Shown: positions 35,217-49,027, numbered from the stretch's first letter. The stretch: DNA of 64,000 bases from Methylobacterium radiotolerans JCM 2831 (GCF_000019725.1 NC_010505.1:2220001-2284000), one strand, 5' to 3'. Made by a program: numbers and translations. The notes: generated from the letters alone by a model not told the origin.

Positions 35217-35936
35217 ATGTCCGGGTTGTCCCCTGAGACGCGCGCCAAGCTGAAGACCGTCAGCACGGCGACGCTGATGACCGCCCTCTACAAGCGCGGC
35301 TTCCGCAACCAGATGATCCAGGGCGTGCTGCCCCTGAAGGCCGGCGGCCCGACGATGGTCGGCGAGGCCTATACCCTGCGCTACATCCCGGCCCGGGAGG
35401 ACCTGAACCCGATCACGGTGTTCCGCGACCGCGCGCACCCGCAGCGCAAGGCCGTGGAGGAGTGCCCGCCCGGCGCCGTGATGGTGATCGACAGCCGGAA
35501 GGACGCCCGTGCCGCCTCCGCGGGCTCGATCCTGGCGACCCGGCTGATGGTGCGCGGCTGCGCCGGGCTCGTCACCGACGGCGGCTTCCGCGATGCCGAC
35601 GAGATCGCCCGGCTCGAGATGCCGAGCTACCACGCGCGCCCGTCGGCGCCGACGAACCTCACGGTCCACCAGGCGATCGACATCAACGTGCCGATCGGCT
35701 GCGGCGACGCGCCCGTCTTCCCCGGCGACGTGATCGTCGGCGACGGCGACGGGGTGGCGGTGATCCCGGCCCACCTCGCGGACGCGGTCGCCGACGAGGC
35801 CGTGGAGATGACCGCCTACGAGGATTTCGTCACCGAGGAGGTTCGCAAGGGCCGCACAATCCTCGGCCTCTACCCTGCCACCGACGAACAGAGCCTCGCC
35901 GATTTCGCCGCCTGGCGGACGCGGACCGGTCGCTGA
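35217..35936 (+). CDS. RraA-like/HMG aldolase-family protein
   Basis: This is a 239-aa protein of the RraA/4-hydroxy-4-methyl-2-oxoglutarate aldolase family. The aldolase signature GLVTDGGFRD holds R125 and D126, the residues that bind pyruvate enolate and metal in active aldolases. GDAPVFPGDVIVGDGDGVAVIP is the conserved core loop. GGGGAGGAG precedes ATG 35217. In a sugar-acid cluster a metal-dependent pyruvate aldolase acting on a 2-keto-3-deoxy acid is more likely than RNase E inhibition, the namesake role of E. coli RraA. It is the first gene of the plus-strand arm. Confidence 0.85.
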   Translation: MSGLSPETRAKLKTVSTATLMTALYKRGFRNQMIQGVLPLKAGGPTMVGEAYTLRYIPAREDLNPITVFRDRAHPQRKAVEECPPGAVMVIDSRKDARAASAGSILATRLMVRGCAGLVTDGGFRDADEIARLEMPSYHARPSAPTNLTVHQAIDINVPIGCGDAPVFPGDVIVGDGDGVAVIPAHLADAVADEAVEMTAYEDFVTEEVRKGRTILGLYPATDEQSLADFAAWRTRTGR

Positions 35937-35957
35937 GCGTGCCGCACCGGCCCGCTC

Positions 35958-35991
35958 CGTCCCGGCCCGCGCTCGGCAACGGGCCGGGACG
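35958..35991. terminator. 12-bp hairpin between rraA-like and transporter genes
   Basis: CGTCCCGGCCCG (35958-35969) pairs perfectly with CGGGCCGGGACG (35980-35991) around a 10-nt loop. It lies inside the operon, in the 81-bp gap, so it may set relative expression of the aldolase and the downstream genes or protect the upstream mRNA 3' end. Confidence 0.5.
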
Positions 35992-36017
35992 CGTCGGATT
36001 CGGCTCGGGGGGACGCC

Positions 36018-37325
36018 ATGGCGGCGGGGTTGCACGGGGGCGATGCGGCGCCGGAGATCGAGCGGCGGACTATCGCCAAGGTGTCGCGGCGTCTTCTGCC
36101 GCTGATCGTCCTGATCTACTTCGTCGCCTACATGGACCGGACGAATGTAGGCTTCGCCTCGTTCGGGCTGGACCGGGAATTCGGGTTCTCCGCCACGGTC
36201 TACGGCTGGGCGGCCGGCATCTTCTTCCTCGGCTACGTCATCTTCGAAGTGCCGAGCAACGTCCTGCTGGAGCGCGCCGGGGCGCGGTTCTGGATCGCCC
36301 GGATCATGGTCACCTGGGGGCTTGTGGCGGGCAGCATGGCCCTCATCACCGGCCCGGCGAGCTTCCTCGCCCTGCGCTTCCTGCTGGGCGTGGCCGAGGC
36401 CGGCTTCTTCCCCGGCGTGATCCTCTATTTCACCTACTGGTTCCCGAAGCGGTACCGGGCGCGCGTGGTCGCCGCGCTGTTCCTGGCGGTCCCGGGCTCG
36501 AACGCCCTCACCGCCGTGATCTCGGGGGCGCTGCTCCAGCTCGACGGGGCGCTCGGCCTGCACGGCTGGCAGTGGCTGTTCCTCCTCGAGGCGGCGCCCT
36601 CGATCCTGCTGGCCTTCGCGGTCCTGGCGCTGATGACCGACCGGCCCGAACAGGCGGCGTGGCTCACGGTCGAGGAGCGGCTGTGGCTGGAGGCGGAGCT
36701 CGCGGCGGAGCGGGACGGCACCGTCAGGACCCACGGGCACTTCACCCTAGGGCAGGTCCTCACCGACCGGCGCGTGCTGGCGCTGGGGGCGATCTACTTC
36801 AGCATCGGCACCGCCACCTACGGCATCACCTTCTTCCTGCCGCCGATCCTGAAGAGCCTGCACCTCACCGACTGGGAGACGGGCGTCGCCACGGCGGTGC
36901 CCTACGGCGTCGGCACCCTGGGCATGATCGCCTGGAGCTGGTCGTCGGACCGGCGCGACGAGCGCCGCTGGCACTTCGCGATCGCTGCCCTGGTCGCCGC
37001 CCTCGGCCTCTTCGCCTCCGGACCGGTGCTGGGCAGTCTCTGGGCGCTCACGGCGATGTCGGCGGCCACGCTCGGGCTCTACGGGAGCAAGCCCGCCTTC
37101 TGGGCGATGCCGGGGGAGTTCCTGGCCGGGCCCGCGGCCGCGGGAGGGATCGCGCTGATCAACGCGATCGGCAATCTCGGCGGCTTCGTCGGCCCCTACG
37201 TCCTGGGCTGGCTCAAGGATCACACCGGCACCTACGAGGCCGGCCTCTACTTCCTGGCGGCTTGCGCGCTCGTCTCCGCGGCGATCACGCTCGCCGCCGT
37301 CCGCCCGGCCGGGCCGAACGCGTGA
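36018..37325 (+). CDS. MFS transporter, anion:cation symporter (ACS) family
   Basis: This 435-aa, 12-helix transporter resembles tartrate, hexuronate and galactonate carriers. It has the ACS start (RRLLPLIVLIYFVAYMDRTNVGFA), the GYVIFEVPSNVLLER stretch in TM2 and LRFLLGVAEAGFFPGVILY in TM4. The central loop is hydrophilic (DRPEQAAWLTVEER). It would bring a sugar acid in with protons. It lies between the aldolase and dehydratase genes, which supports a sugar-acid substrate in place of a free sugar. The dehydratase ATG follows 16 bp after its stop. Confidence 0.9.
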   Translation: MAAGLHGGDAAPEIERRTIAKVSRRLLPLIVLIYFVAYMDRTNVGFASFGLDREFGFSATVYGWAAGIFFLGYVIFEVPSNVLLERAGARFWIARIMVTWGLVAGSMALITGPASFLALRFLLGVAEAGFFPGVILYFTYWFPKRYRARVVAALFLAVPGSNALTAVISGALLQLDGALGLHGWQWLFLLEAAPSILLAFAVLALMTDRPEQAAWLTVEERLWLEAELAAERDGTVRTHGHFTLGQVLTDRRVLALGAIYFSIGTATYGITFFLPPILKSLHLTDWETGVATAVPYGVGTLGMIAWSWSSDRRDERRWHFAIAALVAALGLFASGPVLGSLWALTAMSAATLGLYGSKPAFWAMPGEFLAGPAAAGGIALINAIGNLGGFVGPYVLGWLKDHTGTYEAGLYFLAACALVSAAITLAAVRPAGPNA

Positions 37326-37341
37326 GACCGGAGACAGAGCG

Positions 37342-39072
<1,731 letters not shown>

Positions 39073-39123
39073 CCGGCTCGAGCCGCCGGCAACAGGCGGC
39101 GGGCCGCACCACAGGGAGGGACC

Positions 39124-40128
39124 ATGGTCATGATCGCACGCAGGGGGCTGCTCGCCGGAGCGGCCCTGCTCGGCGCCGCGCGGGCGGCCGGAGCCGGCTG
39201 GGAGCCGTCGCAGCGGGTGCCCGACCCGGCCGTCGAGATCCTCGATCCGGCCTTCGCCAAGTACCGCCTCGCCTCGGCGACGGTGGAGCGGGTCGCCACC
39301 GGCTTCCGCTGGGCCGAGGGGCCGGTCTGGTTCGGCGACATGGGATCGCTGCTGTTCAGCGACGTGGTCAACGACCGGATCATGAAGTGGGAGGAGGCGT
39401 CGGGCGCGCTCTCGGTGTTCCGCAAGCCGTCGAACTACGCGAACGGCAACACCCGCGACCGGCAGGGCCGGCTGATCACCTGCCAGCACAGGACCCGCAG
39501 CGTCACCCGGACCGAGCACGACGGCAGTCTCACCACGCTGCTCGACCGGTTCGACGGCAAGCCGCTGAACTCGCCCAACGACGTCGTCTGCCATTCCGAC
39601 GGAGCCGTGTGGTTCACCGATCCGGCCTTCGGGCCGAACCCGCACGAGGCGATGGCCGCGCCGGAACTGCCCGGCACCGTCTATCGGATCGACCCCAGGA
39701 CGGGGCAGGCCAGCGTCGCGGTCGAGGGCGTGGCGGGTCCGAACGGGCTCTGCTTCTCGCCGGACGAGTCCAAGCTCTACGTCATCGAGGCGCGGGCGAA
39801 GCCGAACCGCCTGATCCGCGTCTACGACGTGGTCGAGAACGGCACCAGGACCGCGAACGGCCGCGTCTTCTACGATGCCGGCACCGGCACGCCGGACGGG
39901 TTCCGGGTCGATGTCGACGGCAATCTCTGGTGCGGCTGGGGGATGAGCGAGGCCGAGGACGGGGTCATCGTGCTCTCGCCGCAGGCCAAGCTGATCGGCC
40001 GGATCCGCCTGCCCGAGCGCTGCGCCAACCTGTGCTTCGGCGGCCTCAACCGCAACCTGCTGCTGATGACGGCCTCGCACTCGGTTTATGCGCTGTACGT
40101 GAATACGCGGGGCGCCGGGACCTGCTGA
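39124..40128 (+). CDS. Exported SMP-30/gluconolactonase-type lactonase
   Basis: This is a 334-aa six-bladed propeller. The N-terminus ARRGLLAGAALLGAARAAGAG has a twin-arginine-like pair, hydrophobic stretch and AxA cleavage region, so the enzyme is probably periplasmic. Metal-site elements of the family are visible: RWAEGPVWF (Glu), LNSPNDVVCHSDG (Asn/Asp), GPNGLCFSPDE and DGFRVDVDGNLW (Asp). It would open an aldonolactone in the periplasm so that the acid can be taken up by the ACS carrier. GGGAGGG precedes ATG 39124. It is the last gene of the arm and is followed by a hairpin. Confidence 0.88.
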   Translation: MVMIARRGLLAGAALLGAARAAGAGWEPSQRVPDPAVEILDPAFAKYRLASATVERVATGFRWAEGPVWFGDMGSLLFSDVVNDRIMKWEEASGALSVFRKPSNYANGNTRDRQGRLITCQHRTRSVTRTEHDGSLTTLLDRFDGKPLNSPNDVVCHSDGAVWFTDPAFGPNPHEAMAAPELPGTVYRIDPRTGQASVAVEGVAGPNGLCFSPDESKLYVIEARAKPNRLIRVYDVVENGTRTANGRVFYDAGTGTPDGFRVDVDGNLWCGWGMSEAEDGVIVLSPQAKLIGRIRLPERCANLCFGGLNRNLLLMTASHSVYALYVNTRGAGTC

Positions 40129-40132
40129 GGTT

Positions 40133-40161
40133 GGACGGCCGGTGGGGCCGCCGGGCCGTCC
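40133..40161. terminator. Hairpin after the lactonase gene
   Basis: GGACGGCC (40133-40140) pairs with GGCCGTCC (40154-40161) five bases after the lactonase stop. A GG/CC pair extends it. It is a likely end of the rraA operon. Confidence 0.5.
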
Positions 40162-40164
40162 TCG

Positions 40165-40250
40165 CGGGCGGAGCGAAGCAATCCAGGGTAGCGCCACGCT
40201 GACCAATGTCGCGCTGACCCTGGGTCGCTTCGCCCCGCTCGCGATGATGG
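40165..40250. repeat. Dispersed palindromic repeat, copy 1
   Basis: This imperfect 86-bp palindrome has left arm GCGAAGCAATCCAGGGT and right arm ACCCTGGGTCGCTTCGC. It is related at roughly 80% to 44204-44284. It lies between convergent lactonase and metH genes. It resembles intergenic repeats I recall from Methylobacterium genomes, probably a non-autonomous or REP-like family. Confidence 0.75.
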
Positions 40251-40260
40251 TGCCCCGCCC

Positions 40261-44013
<3,753 letters not shown>

Positions 44014-44030
44014 CGTGCGTCCTGTCAGAT

Positions 44031-44144
44031 CACCTCGTCCCGAGGTGCCGGAGCGAAGCGGAGGCCTCGCAGGAGGCCGCCTGATATCTCGGTGTTCCCT
44101 GAAACCCTCCTTCAAGGCCGCTGCTGCGGCACCTCAGGAGGGTG
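44031..44144. repeat. Imperfect palindromic element upstream of metH
   Basis: Terminal arms CACCTCGTCCCGAGGTGCCG (44031-44050) and CGGCACCTCAGGAGGGTG (44127-44144) are near reverse complements. The left arm is itself a hairpin (CACCTCG/CGAGGTG). It lies 18 bp before the metH ATG, so it forms most of the metH leader. It looks like a second dispersed repeat family and not a riboswitch. Confidence 0.65.
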
Positions 44145-44162
44145 AAAAACTTCGTTCTATCA

Positions 44163-44193
44163 GACGCTTCCGTGCCATGGGCGCGGAAGCGTC
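44163..44193. terminator. 10-bp perfect hairpin between metF and metH
   Basis: GACGCTTCCG (44163-44172) pairs with CGGAAGCGTC (44184-44193) around an 11-nt loop. It stands between two repeats in the metF-metH gap and may end or attenuate metF transcripts. Confidence 0.45.
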
Positions 44194-44203
44194 CCCGTCT
44201 TTG

Positions 44204-44284
44204 TGAGCAAAGCGAAGCGATCCAGCTGCGCCACGCTCACGGAGGTCGCGCTGCCCTGGGTGCTTCGCTGCGCGCGCGATGGCG
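44204..44284. repeat. Dispersed palindromic repeat, copy 2
   Basis: It has the same order of blocks as copy 1 at 40165-40250: GCGAAGCGATCCAG, GCGCCACGCT, GTCGCGCTG, CCCTGGGT, GCTTCGC, CGCGATG. The two copies flank metH on both sides in the same orientation. Confidence 0.75.
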
Positions 44285-44314
44285 GATCGGGGTCGTCGAG
44301 CGCAGTCTCGAGAA

Positions 44315-45232
44315 TCAAGCCGCCGCCTTCGCCGCCAGCTTCGGCGCCTGAGCGCGCAGGCCGAGCAGGTGGCAGATCGCGTAGACCAGATCCGAGCGGT
44401 TCATCGAGTAGAAGTGGAAGTCGTTGACGCCCTCATCCACCAAGTCGAGCACCTGCTCAGCCGCCACCGCGGCGGCGACGAGGCGGCGGGTCTCCACGTC
44501 GTCCTCCAGCCCCTCGAACCGGGCGGCCAGCCAGTAGGGCACCGAGGCGCCGGTGCGGCGGGCGAAGTTCGCCGCCTGCTTGAAGTTCTGCACCGGCAGG
44601 ATGCCCGGGATGATCGGGATGGTGATCCCGGCCGCCCGGACCTTCTCCAGGTAGCGCAGGTAGATCTCGTTCTCGAAGAAGAACTGGGTGATCGCCTGAT
44701 CGGCCCCGGCATCGACTTTGGCCTTCAGGGCGTCGATGTCGGCGTCCAGCGAGGCCGCCTCGGGATGCTTCTCGGGGTAGGCCGAGACCGAGACCTTGAA
44801 GTCGCCGATCCGCTTGATCCCCTGCACCAGCTCGGCGGTCGAGGCGTAGCCTTCCGGATGGGGCCGGTAGGCGTGGCCGACGCCCTCGGCCGGGTCGCCG
44901 CGCAGGGCCACGATGTGGCGCACGCCCGCGTCCCAGTAGGACTGCACCACCGCGTCGATCTCGTCGCGGGAGGCGTCCACGCAGGTGAGGTGGGCGGCGG
45001 GCTTGAGGCCGGTCTCGCGGACCATCCGGGCGACCGTGTTGTGAGTGCGCTCGCGGGTCGAGCCACCGGCCCCGTAGGTCACCGAGACGAAGCTCGGCTG
45101 CAGCGGCGCGAGGCGCTCGATGGAGTTCCAGAGGATCTTCTCCATCTCGTCGGTCTTCGGCGGGAAGAACTCGATCGAGACGCGGATCGGGTGGTAGCCG
45201 TCGCGGCTGGCGCGGTGGGTGGAGCGGCGCAT
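44315..45232 (-). CDS. metF: 5,10-methylenetetrahydrofolate reductase
   Basis: This is a 305-aa FAD-dependent TIM-barrel reductase that makes 5-methyl-THF for MetH. Conserved elements are SIEFFPPKTDEM near the N-terminus, SVTYGAGGSTRERT, the folate-site HLTCVDASRDE, VALRGDPAEG, AYPEKHPEA and QFFFENEIYLRYL. ATG 45232 gives the usual length. It lies 56 bp downstream of the ArsR-methyltransferase gene and upstream of metH on the same strand, so the order is regulator, metF, metH, which probably forms a co-regulated methionine-cycle unit. Confidence 0.97.
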   Translation of the reverse strand: MRRSTHRASRDGYHPIRVSIEFFPPKTDEMEKILWNSIERLAPLQPSFVSVTYGAGGSTRERTHNTVARMVRETGLKPAAHLTCVDASRDEIDAVVQSYWDAGVRHIVALRGDPAEGVGHAYRPHPEGYASTAELVQGIKRIGDFKVSVSAYPEKHPEAASLDADIDALKAKVDAGADQAITQFFFENEIYLRYLEKVRAAGITIPIIPGILPVQNFKQAANFARRTGASVPYWLAARFEGLEDDVETRRLVAAAVAAEQVLDLVDEGVNDFHFYSMNRSDLVYAICHLLGLRAQAPKLAAKAAA

Positions 45233-45288
45233 CGGGGTCTCGTCCTCTATGTCGGTCGGTTCAGACGAAGTCTGCGGAGTTCGGTGTC

Positions 45289-46308
45289 TCAGGCGACGGC
45301 GCGCTGAGGCTGTTCTGTGTCGGTCAGCCCGTCTTGGGCCAGCCCGTCCTGGGCCAGCCAGAGGGTGACGGTGAGCTGGCCGGACTCGCGCGGCGCCAGA
45401 TCGCGGGTGGCGACCGTGGCGAGGCCGGCCTCGGCGAGCCAGCCGGAGACCTGGTCGGCCGAGAAGCCGAGGCGCCGGTGGGCCTGTCCGGTGCGCAGGA
45501 ACTCCAGATCGTGCGGCGCGAAATCCACCACCAGCAGGCGGCCGCCCGGCGCCACAAGCCGCGCGGCGCCGCGGAGCGCCCGGGCCGGGTCGTCGAGATA
45601 ATGCAGCACCTGATGGACCACGACGAGGTCGAAACTCGCCCGCGCGAAGGGCGGCGCGTGAATGTCGCCCTGCCGCAGATCGACCCGCGCGAGGCCCTGG
45701 CGCTCCAGGTTGGCCCGGGCGACGGACAGCATGGCGTGGCTCGAATCGAGGCCGGTGGCCCGGCTGGCCCGGGGCGCCAGGAGGCCGAGCATCCGGCCGG
45801 TGCCGGTCCCGAGATCGATCAGGCTGCCGATCGGGCGGTCGCCCAGGGCGTCGAGCACCGCGGCCTCCACGATCGCCTCGGGCACGTGCAGGCAGCGCAG
45901 CTCGTCCCATTTGGGAGCCAGCCGGGCGAAGAAGGTCGTGGCCGCCTCGGCCCGCTGCGCCCGGACGGCGTCGAGCCGCGCGCGGTCCTCCGAGAGCGGC
46001 GGCGCGGTCCGGTCGAGCCCGGACAGCAGCGGGTCCGCCAGGCCGGCGCGGGCGTCGGACAGCCGGAAGAACGCCCAGGCCCCCTCGCGGTGGCGCTCGA
46101 CCAGCCCTGCCTCCACCAGGAGCTTAAGGTGGCGGGAGATCCGCGGCTGGGACTGGCCGAGGATGTCGGTGAGGTCGGAGACCGACAGCTCACCCTCGAC
46201 GAGGAGCGCCAGGATGCGCAGGCGCGTCTCCTCCGCGGCCGCACGCAGGACGCCCAGGGCTTCCGGAAAGGGGATCGACCCCGCCTCTTGCCTGCGTTCG
46301 ATAGACAT
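45289..46308 (-). CDS. ArsR-family regulator fused to a SAM-dependent methyltransferase domain
   Basis: This 339-aa fusion has an ArsR winged helix (about residues 10-95, EETRLRILALLVEGELSVSDLTDILGQSQPRISRHLKLLVEAGLV). A class I methyltransferase fold follows (about 120-300, SLIDLGTGTGRMLGLLAPRA, VVHQVLHYLDDP). The second domain most likely senses SAM or SAH. ArsR regulators of methionine metabolism in Proteobacteria have been described as SahR and SamR, and this layout fits the methyltransferase-containing kind. It heads metF and metH. ATG 46308 lies inside a 22-bp palindrome and has no Shine-Dalgarno. It probably represses its own operon. Confidence 0.92.
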   Translation of the reverse strand: MSIERRQEAGSIPFPEALGVLRAAAEETRLRILALLVEGELSVSDLTDILGQSQPRISRHLKLLVEAGLVERHREGAWAFFRLSDARAGLADPLLSGLDRTAPPLSEDRARLDAVRAQRAEAATTFFARLAPKWDELRCLHVPEAIVEAAVLDALGDRPIGSLIDLGTGTGRMLGLLAPRASRATGLDSSHAMLSVARANLERQGLARVDLRQGDIHAPPFARASFDLVVVHQVLHYLDDPARALRGAARLVAPGGRLLVVDFAPHDLEFLRTGQAHRRLGFSADQVSGWLAEAGLATVATRDLAPRESGQLTVTLWLAQDGLAQDGLTDTEQPQRAVA

Positions 46309-46344
46309 AAAGATATGTTTATGTCCGTTTCGACGCGGACGCAA
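46304..46344 (-). promoter_or_regulatory. ArsR-type operator overlapping promoter and start codon
   Basis: GACATAAA at 46304-46311 and TTTATGTC at 46318-46325 form a 22-bp palindrome, 20 of 22 positions symmetric. On the minus strand -35 TTGCGT (46344-46339) and -10 TAAACA (46321-46316) are spaced by 17 nt, placing the -10 in the operator and the start of transcription at or next to the ATG (46308-46306). This suggests tight autoregulation and possibly a leaderless mRNA. Confidence 0.75.
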
Positions 46345-46461
46345 GCGCGATCTTGAATCGGCCTGAGGCGATCGTGCCGAGCCGATGAGACGGTAGCGCG
46401 GCGGCCGCGTTGACGGCAGGATCGATGGCAGGGCCGCGGACCGCGCGCCCGGGAGGCGCGC

Positions 46462-47043
46462 ATGGCCGAGAGCCCGTTCCCGCAGATCACGCTGGTCCGC
46501 CACGGCGAGACCGCCTGGAGCCGGTCCGGTCAGCATACCGGGCGCAGCGACATCCCCCTGACGCCGGAGGGCGAGGAGGCGGCGCGCGCCCTCGCCCCGC
46601 GCCTGGCGGCCCGCGCCTACGCGGAGGTCTGGTCGAGCCCGTCGAGCCGGGCGGCCACGACCTGCGCGCTGGCGGGTTTCGGCGACCGCTGCACGATCGA
46701 CCCGGATCTCGCGGAGTGGGATTACGGCGCCTACGAGGGCCGGACCACCAAGGCGATCCTGGCCGAGCGGCCGGACTGGCGCCTGTTCCGCGACGGCTGC
46801 CCCGGCGGCGAGACGGCGGCGGACGTCGGTGTCCGGGCGGACCGGGTCATCGCCCGGGCCCGCGCCCGCGACGCCGACCTGATCGTGTTCTCCAGCGCGC
46901 ATGTCCTGCGCGTGCTCGCCGCGCGCTGGATCGGCCTGGAGCCGCGGGGCGGCGCGCTCCTCGTCCTCGGCACGGCGAGCGTCTCGGTCCTCGGCTACGA
47001 GCACGACCGGACCGAGCCCGTGCTGCGCGCCTGGAACGGGTAG
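46462..47043 (+). CDS. Histidine phosphatase (phosphoglycerate mutase-like) family protein
   Basis: This is a 193-aa branch 1 histidine phosphatase. The phospho-histidine motif LVRHGET has H14, the second histidine is H147 (FSSAHVLRVLAARW) and E85 (EWDYGAYEG) is the probable acid. R13 and R63 ([10 protein letters not shown]) complete the phosphate pocket. The lack of a mutase insert and the small size favour a phosphatase on a small phosphorylated metabolite; the substrate is unknown. It is divergent from the ArsR-methyltransferase gene over 153 bp and its stop is 3 bp from the convergent bestrophin-like gene. Confidence 0.9.
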   Translation: MAESPFPQITLVRHGETAWSRSGQHTGRSDIPLTPEGEEAARALAPRLAARAYAEVWSSPSSRAATTCALAGFGDRCTIDPDLAEWDYGAYEGRTTKAILAERPDWRLFRDGCPGGETAADVGVRADRVIARARARDADLIVFSSAHVLRVLAARWIGLEPRGGALLVLGTASVSVLGYEHDRTEPVLRAWNG

Positions 47044-47046
47044 GCG

Positions 47047-47943
47047 CTAGCGCAGCCAGTACCCGTCCGGCGCCAGCGCCTGGGGCATCGGCTCGCCGAG
47101 GGCGTGGTGGACGATGCGGTCCACGGCGCGGACCATGGCGTCGAGGGGCAGGTCGTTGGGCTCGGTGCCGAACGGTTCCTCCAGCTCGTCGCCGAGGGCG
47201 TCGAGGCCGAAGAACGTGTAGGCCACGAGCGCGACCACGATCGGGGTCGCCCAGCCGAGCGAGCCGGTGAGGCCCACCGGCAGGAGCAGGCAGTAGAGCC
47301 ACGCGGTCCGGTACACGAGCAGCGTGTAGGCGAAGGGCAGCGGCGTGTTGGCGAGCCGCTCGCAGGCGGTGTGCACGCCCGACAGCGCCTCGATCCGGGC
47401 CTCGAGGATGCCGAACTGGATGTCGCTGAGCCGGCCCGCGCGCGTCAGCGCGGCGAGGTCGCGGGTGATGGCGGCCAGGACCGAGTCGGTGGGGTTCGGA
47501 CCGGACAGGTCCGAACCCGGGCTGGTCCGGTCGACGGCGGCGGCCTCGTCCAGGTCGCGCAGGCGGGCGTGGAGGCCGTGCGCGAAGGCCGACAGGCGCC
47601 GGAGCTGGAGCGCGGCCTCCCGCTCGGGCAGCAGGGCCGGGAGGGAGCGAGCGAGGTTGCGCACCTCGCCGATCAGGTTGCCCCAGTGCTTCCGGGCCTC
47701 CCACCAGCGCTCGTAGCAGGCGTTGTTGCGGAAGCTCAGGAAGATCGAGAGGGCGAGCCCGACCACGGTGAACGGCGTCACACCGGCGCTGATCGGGAAC
47801 AGCGCGGGCCAGCGCGACTCCGCCCACACCACCGCGCACGAGACCGCGATGATCCCGGCGAGCTTGGGCGCCACCCGCGGCAGGATCGAGCCGCGCAGGG
47901 TGAACAGCAGGGTCAGCAGGCTGGGCCGGGTGCGGACGATCAT
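47047..47943 (-). CDS. Bestrophin-like anion channel family protein
   Basis: This is a 298-aa membrane protein of the bestrophin/UPF0187 family, which forms pentameric channels for chloride or other anions. The N-terminus MIVRTRPSLLTLLFTLRGSI and the LSFRNNACYERWWEARKHWG stretch are family hallmarks, as is the VALVAYTFFGLDALGDELEEPFG segment near the end, where the acidic residues line the lower pore. ATG 47943 starts at the conserved RTRP motif. Roles in bacteria are poorly known; osmotic or ionic balance is the usual suggestion. Confidence 0.9.
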   Translation of the reverse strand: MIVRTRPSLLTLLFTLRGSILPRVAPKLAGIIAVSCAVVWAESRWPALFPISAGVTPFTVVGLALSIFLSFRNNACYERWWEARKHWGNLIGEVRNLARSLPALLPEREAALQLRRLSAFAHGLHARLRDLDEAAAVDRTSPGSDLSGPNPTDSVLAAITRDLAALTRAGRLSDIQFGILEARIEALSGVHTACERLANTPLPFAYTLLVYRTAWLYCLLLPVGLTGSLGWATPIVVALVAYTFFGLDALGDELEEPFGTEPNDLPLDAMVRAVDRIVHHALGEPMPQALAPDGYWLR

Positions 47944-48035
47944 CGGGACTTCGGCGATGCGGTGCCGCCGTCCTGCCCTGCCCCCTCCGGACCCGCAAGC
48001 GACGTCTCCGTGAGCTCGGCAGTTCCATCGGGCTC

Positions 48036-48079
48036 GGGCAAGCGTCGGGCAAGCCTTGGGCAAGCCTTGGGCAAGCCTT
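48036..48079. repeat. Tandem 11-bp repeat (3 perfect copies and one diverged)
   Basis: GGGCAAGCCTT runs three times at 48047-48079, preceded by CGGGCAAGCGT at 48036-48046. It lies 10 bp past the ROK kinase stop, between it and the bestrophin-like gene. Slippage-type expansion is likely. No function is visible. Confidence 0.85.
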
Positions 48080-48088
48080 GGGCCGCTG

Positions 48089-49027
48089 TCAGCCGGCCTC
48101 CGCCTCCCACAGCCACGCCGCCCCGCGCACGCCCGAGGCGTCGCCGTGCAGGCTCGCCCGCACGGGCGTGTCGAAGGCATCGGAGAAGACGTGGGGGGCG
48201 ATCGCCGCCGGCAGGCCCGCGATCAGCTCCGGGATGCGCGACAGGCCGCCGCCGATCACGATCACGTCCGGGTCGAGGAGGTTCACCACCTGGGCGGCCG
48301 CACGCCCGAGCCGCTCGAGATGGACGGCGAGCGTCTCCCGCGCCGCCGGGCTTCCGGCCCGGGCCGCGGTGACGATCGCCTCGGCGGCGAGGCTGCCGCC
48401 GTGCCGCCGCGCGTGGTCCGCCGCCAGGCCGGGACCGGACAGCCAGGTCTCGACGCAGCCCCGGCGACCGCAGTAGCAGGCGGCGCCCGGCCGCTCGTCG
48501 TCGCGGGGCGCCGGCAGCGGGCCGTGGCCCCACTCACCCGCGATGCCGTTGCGGCCCGTGAGCACCCGACCGTCGAGGGCGATGCCGGACCCGACGCCGG
48601 TCCCCAGGATCACCGCCCAGACCACGCTGGCCCCGGCCCCGGCGCCGTCGATCGCCTCCGACACCGCCAGGCAATTGGCGTCATTCTCGATCCGCAGCGG
48701 GCGCTCCAGGCGCGCGCCGAGATCGGCCGCGAACGGGTGTCCGTTGAGCCAGTGCGAGTTGGCGTTGCGCACGAGGCCCGTCGCCGGGGACAGGCTCCCC
48801 GGCATGCCGATGCCGACGCTGCAGGGCGCGCCGGCCTCGGCCTCGAGACGCAGGACGAGGTCGGCCACGGCCTCGACGGTGGCCCGGTAGGCGCCGCGCG
48901 GGGCGGGCATCCGCGCCTCGGCCAGGGTCGTCCCGTCCCGGCTGAGCACGATCCCGGCGATCTTGGTGCCGCCGAGATCGATGCCGAGGCGCGGGCGACC
49001 TGTGTTCTCCGCCGCGGGCGATCCCAT
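48089..49027 (-). CDS. ROK-family sugar kinase
   Basis: This is a 312-aa ROK kinase, phosphorylating a hexose such as fructose, glucose, N-acetylglucosamine or N-acetylmannosamine. The ATP-binding start is LGIDLGGTKIAG and catalytic aspartate lies in IENDANCLA. The ROK signature with the zinc knuckle reads GEWGHGPL then CYCGRRGCVETWLSG. There is no N-terminal HTH, so it is a kinase and not a NagC/XylR-type repressor. Its ATG overlaps the dctA stop as TGATG, so the two are co-translated, an unusual pairing of a dicarboxylate carrier with a sugar kinase. Confidence 0.92.
   Translation of the reverse strand: MGSPAAENTGRPRLGIDLGGTKIAGIVLSRDGTTLAEARMPAPRGAYRATVEAVADLVLRLEAEAGAPCSVGIGMPGSLSPATGLVRNANSHWLNGHPFAADLGARLERPLRIENDANCLAVSEAIDGAGAGASVVWAVILGTGVGSGIALDGRVLTGRNGIAGEWGHGPLPAPRDDERPGAACYCGRRGCVETWLSGPGLAADHARRHGGSLAAEAIVTAARAGSPAARETLAVHLERLGRAAAQVVNLLDPDVIVIGGGLSRIPELIAGLPAAIAPHVFSDAFDTPVRASLHGDASGVRGAAWLWEAEAG

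Noticed and set aside
44014..44160. Riboswitch (SAM, SAH or cobalamin) in the metH leader
   Set aside because: I could not find the conserved cores of these riboswitches; the leader is explained better by a palindromic repeat element with terminal inverted arms.
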